Shown: positions 60,665-64,000 of the stretch, in pieces | Position numbering within the stretch: the stretch's first letter is position 1 | How the letters are laid out: each line of letters starts with the position of its first letter | DNA from: Rugosimonospora acidiphila | GTDB taxonomy: Bacteria; Actinomycetota; Actinomycetes; Mycobacteriales; Micromonosporaceae | Assembly (NCBI RefSeq): GCF_039543385.1 | Contig: NZ_BAABJQ010000014.1 | Span: forward strand, 1 to 64,000 | Direction of reading: 5' to 3' | DNA length: 64,000 nt | Notes under the pieces: model-generated | Database searches by the model: none | The model's input: only the letters and a program-made list of their open reading frames with translations | What the model was told of the DNA's origin: nothing | Position numbers and translations under genes: made by a program

Positions 60665-61120
60665 CTACCGCCGGCGATCTTTTTCCAGCCGGGCGGCCAG
60701 GCCGGCGAGGGCCGCCTCGAACTGTGCCCGCGTGTCGGTGGCCAGCCGTCCGCGCAGGAACGGTACGAGCACTCCGCTCAGCCGTTCGGCCTGCATGACC
60801 CGTACCCGGCCGTCTCCGGCGGGCTCGATGCGGTAGCTGTGTACGCCGGTGAAGATGCCCGGCGCGAGCAGCCGGCCGCGCCGGGTCAGCTCCCGGCCCG
60901 GCGCCACGACGGTCAGCACCGGCCGGAAGGTGAGCGTGCGCCCGTTGCCGGCGCGCACCACCTCCCGCTGGCGGGCGCCGACCCGCAGCGCTCCGCTGGT
61001 CTCCACGATGGCCGGGTGCCAGTCGGGGTAGCCGGGCAGGTCGGTCAGCACCCGCCAGACCTCCTCGGCGGTGGCGGCCACCTCGGCCTCGGCCCGAACC
61101 TCGTAGGACAGCAGACTCAT
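60665..61120 (-). CDS. SRPBCC-family (START-like) protein
   Basis: A 151-residue helix-grip fold protein. The opening VRAEAEVAATAEEVWRVLTDLPGYPDWHP and the later GVHSYRIEPAGDGRVRVMQAE are characteristic of polyketide cyclase/SRPBCC proteins, which bind hydrophobic ligands in a cavity. The ATG at 61120 overlaps the stop of the TetR gene (ATGA), so the regulator and this protein are co-expressed. It may bind or modify the ligand sensed by the regulator. Confidence 0.9.
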   Translation of the reverse strand: MSLLSYEVRAEAEVAATAEEVWRVLTDLPGYPDWHPAIVETSGALRVGARQREVVRAGNGRTLTFRPVLTVVAPGRELTRRGRLLAPGIFTGVHSYRIEPAGDGRVRVMQAERLSGVLVPFLRGRLATDTRAQFEAALAGLAARLEKDRRR

Positions 61121-61740
61121 CGCGCCTCCCGGCACTCGCCGGCCACGCCGGAGGCGTCGCGCGTGCCCGCGCGGTGCGAACCGGCCCCGGCCAGGGCCGC
61201 GTCGGTCAGCGCGGCCACGTACTCGTCGGTGATCGGTTCCCCGGTGATCAGGGTCCGGTAGTACAGCGGGCCGGTCAGCGCGTCGATGAGCAGCGCCGGA
61301 TCGGTACCGGCGGGCAGCTGGCCGCCGGCGATCCCGCGCTCGATCAGCTCGCCCGTGGCCTGCCGCCGGCGCGCCCACAGCTCCCGCAGGAACGCCCCGA
61401 GGTCGTCGTGGCGGGCGCCGTAGGCGACCAGCTCCGCGATCAGCGCACGGGTCCGCGGCTCGCGCAGCCCGGCCGCGACGGCCAGGGTGGCCCGCCTCAG
61501 GTCGGCGCGGACGTCGCCGGTGTCCGGCAGCGACACCTCCGCCATCAGGGCGGCGACGGCCTCGGCGACCAGATGGTCGCGGCTCGGCCAGCGCCGGTAC
61601 AGCGTGGTCTTGGCCACCCCGGCCCGGACGGCGACCTCGTCGATGGTGAAGCCGGCGTACCCGCCCTCGCGCAGCAGCTGCGCCGCCACGGCGACCACCC
61701 GGTCCGCCACGGTGGCGTCCCGCGGCCGTCCCCGCACCAT
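61117..61740 (-). CDS. TetR-family transcriptional regulator
   Basis: A 207-residue regulator. The N-terminal helix-turn-helix spans residues 10-55 (GYAGFTIDEVAVRAGVAKTTLYRRWPSRDHLVAEAV). A helical ligand domain of the TetR_C11/C33-like kind follows. The ATG at 61740 has a G-run ribosome site. It is upstream of and coupled to the SRPBCC gene, and divergent from lgt. Confidence 0.9.
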   Translation of the reverse strand: MVRGRPRDATVADRVVAVAAQLLREGGYAGFTIDEVAVRAGVAKTTLYRRWPSRDHLVAEAVAALMAEVSLPDTGDVRADLRRATLAVAAGLREPRTRALIAELVAYGARHDDLGAFLRELWARRRQATGELIERGIAGGQLPAGTDPALLIDALTGPLYYRTLITGEPITDEYVAALTDAALAGAGSHRAGTRDASGVAGECREAR

Positions 61741-61924
61741 GCGCCCCCCGCTCCGCTCATCTGCCCGTCGCCCGTCGCCCGCAGCCCGGACCGGCCCGGA
61801 TCGGCCCGGCCTCGTCACCTGGACCGGTCCCGTCGCCCGGACCGGCTCTGGCCCGCGCGGACCGGCCTGCGGCCCCGCCCGCCGGGCGGCGTCAGTGGAC
61901 GCGACGGTAGCCCGGCCGGCGCCA

Positions 61925-61960
61925 ATTACGCAACTAGAGTAGCGAAATTAGTTTGTGATC
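61925..61960. promoter_or_regulatory. Candidate TetR operator/promoter, AT-rich
   Basis: The most AT-rich stretch of the 61741-62013 gap. It contains the imperfect inverted repeat CAACTA-N12-TAGTTTG (61931-61955), a plausible operator between the TetR and lgt genes. No definite boxes were assigned. Confidence 0.35.
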
Positions 61961-62013
61961 GCCGCGCCCCGCGGCGGGGGCGGCTTCGGCGGATCACGCA
62001 ATACCCTCGGACT

Positions 62014-63015
62014 ATGCCGCTTGCATCCATCCCGAGCCCGTCGCAGAACGGTTTCCACCTGGGACCGCTCTTCGTCCACTTTTACGGGGTGATGTACCTC
62101 GTCGGCATCGCCCTGGCCATCCTCATCGGCCGCCGCCGGTGGCGCGCGATGGGCGGCGATCCGTCCCTGATCGAGGAGATGGCCGTGTGGGGCGTGCCGG
62201 CGGGGATCGTCGGCGGCCGCATCTACTTCGACCTGACCACGCCGCAGTTCATCCCGCCGCACTGGTGGGGTCCGCTCGCGGTCTGGGACGGCGGCCTGGG
62301 CATCTGGGGCGGTGTGGCCCTGGGCACACTCGTATGCGTCTGGCGGCTGCGCCGGGCCGGGGTCAGCGTCACCGCCATGATGGACGCGCTGGCGCCCGCG
62401 CTGCTGGTGGCCCAGGCGATCGGCCGGATCGGCAACTACTTCAACCAGGAGTTGACCGGCGGACCGACCAACCTGCCCTGGGGCCTGGAGATCTCTCCCG
62501 CCCACCGTCCGGCCGGATTCCTCCAGGACCCGACGTTCCACCCCACGTTCCTGTACGAGCTGGTCTGGGATCTGGCGCTGGCCGGGTTCCTGGTCTGGCT
62601 CGGCCGGCGTGGCAGGGTCCGCACCGGCAGCCTGTTCGCGCTGTACGTCGCCGGGTACTCGGCGTTTCGCATCTTCGAGGAGACGCTGCGCGTGGACCCC
62701 TCGCAGCACTTCCTCGGCCTGCGGCTGAACTTCTACATCGCCTCGGTGCTGACCGCGGCCGGTCTGGCCTGGTTCGCGCTGCTGCAGCGGGGGCGCCGGA
62801 GCGACCCGGCCGAGCCGGGTGGTGGCGTGGGCGAACAGTCCGAAGGACTCCTCCGGGACGCCTCGGCGGGCCCGGACCTCGGCGGGCGGGCCGCCACCGA
62901 GGCGGGCGACGACGGCGGGGACGAACCGGACGGCGGGAGCGGGAGCGGCACCGACGGCAACGCCCGGCCGCGCGTGCGGGGCGGAGTCGGGCCGGTCTCA
63001 CCCGAGGCGGGCTGA
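62014..63015 (+). CDS. lgt: Prolipoprotein diacylglyceryl transferase
   Basis: A 333-residue membrane enzyme that moves diacylglycerol from phosphatidylglycerol to the lipobox cysteine. It has seven membrane segments; HFYGVMYLVGIALAI carries the essential His region. The signature is GRIGNYFNQELTGGPT (Arg and Asn/Glu residues), and FHPTFLYELVWDL and FRIFEETLRVD are also conserved. A hydrophilic Gly/Asp/Glu-rich C-terminal tail of about 65 residues is typical of actinobacterial Lgt. The ATG at 62014 is used; the long open frame upstream is antisense to the TetR gene. Several lipoproteins in the window would be its substrates. Confidence 0.95.
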   Translation: MPLASIPSPSQNGFHLGPLFVHFYGVMYLVGIALAILIGRRRWRAMGGDPSLIEEMAVWGVPAGIVGGRIYFDLTTPQFIPPHWWGPLAVWDGGLGIWGGVALGTLVCVWRLRRAGVSVTAMMDALAPALLVAQAIGRIGNYFNQELTGGPTNLPWGLEISPAHRPAGFLQDPTFHPTFLYELVWDLALAGFLVWLGRRGRVRTGSLFALYVAGYSAFRIFEETLRVDPSQHFLGLRLNFYIASVLTAAGLAWFALLQRGRRSDPAEPGGGVGEQSEGLLRDASAGPDLGGRAATEAGDDGGDEPDGGSGSGTDGNARPRVRGGVGPVSPEAG

Positions 63016-63042
63016 GACCCGCGCCACCGCGCCCTGGGCCTG

Positions 63043-63114
63043 GACCGCGCCCAGGGTGTTGACCGCGCCCAGGGCTTGGACCGCGCCCAGGGTGTTGACC
63101 GCGCTCAGGGCTTG
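63043..63114. repeat. Four tandem copies of an 18-bp unit
   Basis: GACCGCGCCCAGGGTGTT/CTTG units start at 63043, 63061, 63079 and 63097, alternating in their last four bases (a 36-bp higher-order period). The last copy covers the stop codon of the sulfotransferase gene. Confidence 0.88.
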
Positions 63115-64000
63115 AACGGGTAGCCGTAGCGGTGCAGCACCGGCGCCGCCACGGTGGTCGCGATGAGCCGGTCCCGCGACGGTTGGCTGCGCTGCCACTC
63201 GCCGCTGTCCCTGAGCACCACCTCACCGGTGCGGCTGCGCACCGGGTTGCCGGCGATCGCGTGGCTGACCGGCACGCGTACCGTGCGCTCGTCGGCGAAG
63301 CTGGACTCGTCGAGGGTCTCGCCGACCCAGTCGGCCAGCTCGGCGATCGTGTCGCGCGGGGCGGCGATGAAGTCCTCGTACCTCATCCGGCGCAGGCGCT
63401 CCCGGCCGGTCCGGTACGTGATGAGTTCCGAGCTCACGTTCAGCAGCAGCCAGCGCAGCGTCGCGTCGAAGGAGGAACGCTGCCGGATCTGGTCGCCAGC
63501 GCCGCCGCTGTACTGCCGGTTGCGCCACGAGTACGCCGACGCGCGCGGGTCACGCACCAGGTGCACGTAGTACGGCGCCAGGGAGGGCGCGTACCGCAGC
63601 ACGAGGGCGTGCGACGGCCGCTTGGAGGAGTCGACGATGACCCGGCAGCCGGTCACCTTGGCGATGGCCGAGTAGAGGTCGTCGGTGGCGTCCCGGAAGG
63701 CCGCCAGGGCGGGCCAGGCCTGGTCCGGGCGGGTGCGCATCAGCCGGACGAGGTTCGACTCCCGGAGCACCTCCCGCTGGTAACGCACGATCTGGTCGAG
63801 ATCGATGTGGGTCAGCTCGGCCAGCACCTTGCCCCACACCGGGCACTCGGACAGCTGCTCGCCGCAGGCGCACGGGGTGTTGTGGGTCAGCACCGGATCC
63901 CACAGGTACCGGATCTCACCGGCGTAGAAGAAGCCGTTGCCGGCGCCGAGCACCTGCCCGAGGGTGGTGCTCCCGCTGCGACCGCGACCGAGGATGTAGA
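63105..64000 (-). CDS. Sulfotransferase-family protein (5' end outside window)
   Basis: At least 298 residues of a PAPS-dependent sulfotransferase; the start lies beyond 64000. The PAPS 5'-phosphate loop GRGRSGSTTLGQVLG is at the visible N-terminus, with no methionine before it, so only a few codons should be missing. The 3'-phosphate region is LVRDPRASAYSWRNRQY and RYEDFIAAPRDTI. A CACGEQLSECPVW segment with three cysteines follows the first loop. The acceptor (carbohydrate, lipid or small molecule) is unknown. The C-terminus runs into a tandem repeat. Confidence 0.88.
   Translation of the reverse strand, partial: YILGRGRSGSTTLGQVLGAGNGFFYAGEIRYLWDPVLTHNTPCACGEQLSECPVWGKVLAELTHIDLDQIVRYQREVLRESNLVRLMRTRPDQAWPALAAFRDATDDLYSAIAKVTGCRVIVDSSKRPSHALVLRYAPSLAPYYVHLVRDPRASAYSWRNRQYSGGAGDQIRQRSSFDATLRWLLLNVSSELITYRTGRERLRRMRYEDFIAAPRDTIAELADWVGETLDESSFADERTVRVPVSHAIAGNPVRSRTGEVVLRDSGEWQRSQPSRDRLIATTVAAPVLHRYGYPFKP

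Noticed and set aside
61174..62013. Upstream extension of the lgt frame
   Set aside because: It is antisense to the TetR gene, and the ATG at 62014 gives the normal Lgt start.
26671..63114. Tandem arrays considered as CRISPR
   Set aside because: Units are 15-26 bp, directly adjoining, without unique spacers, and no cas genes are present.

Overview
The window is high-GC actinobacterial DNA. Codons are strongly GC-biased, GTG and TTG starts are common, and there are lipoprotein and twin-arginine (Tat) signals, an F420-type oxidoreductase, a BtaA-like enzyme and many ROK, GntR and Lrp regulators. A filamentous, soil-type actinomycete (Micromonosporaceae-like) fits, but no rRNA or marker gene fixes the genus. 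I see about 60 protein genes and no tRNA, rRNA, insertion sequence, phage gene or CRISPR array. The right-most gene runs off the window.

Region 1 (1-24 kb) looks like sugar or aminosugar use. It holds a secreted GH2 enzyme resembling exo-beta-D-glucosaminidase, a ROK kinase in one operon with a complete Dpp/Opp-type ABC importer, a divergent ROK repressor, a MalEFG-type sugar importer with an RpiR/SIS regulator, an MFS carrier and an aldo/keto reductase. Mixed in are a tandem-duplicated P-loop kinase, a deaminase coupled to an F420-type oxidoreductase, and an Lrp regulator.

Region 2 (24-54 kb) is the core of interest. It is a large and probably aromatic catabolic cluster. Contents: two Rieske oxygenases; a [3Fe-4S] ferredoxin with its reductase; a Rieske ferredoxin; three cupin proteins; LigA and LigB extradiol dioxygenase subunits plus a second, atypical LigB-fold protein; two SDRs; a carboxymuconolactone decarboxylase-like protein; an ornithine cyclodeaminase/mu-crystallin-like protein; an aldehyde dehydrogenase; a DHDPS-family aldolase/hydratase; an alpha/beta hydrolase; an ACMSD-type amidohydrolase; an Ssu/Tau-type importer split over two strands; and an MFS carrier. 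Two GntR/FCD regulators lie inside it. A recurring 10-bp element, roughly (A/C)TGNATNCAG, sits in seven of its intergenic regions. At three promoters it lies in the -35/-10 spacer, so a shared GntR regulon is likely. Two different AAA+ ATPases (a Cdc48-like two-ring type and a small single-domain type with a His-rich N-terminus) are each coupled to or directly beside a cupin gene. They are candidate remodelling or metal-loading factors for the non-haem iron enzymes.

Region 3 (54-64 kb) is mixed: a STAS protein, a HAD phosphatase, a Tat-exported molybdenum hydroxylase pair (IorAB-like), a short BtaA/DUF3419-like protein, an SRPBCC plus TetR pair, Lgt and the end of a sulfotransferase.

Short tandem repeats of 15-26 bp sit in at least six intergenic gaps, and strong perfect hairpins separate convergent genes. 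Substrate assignments for Region 2 are inference only.
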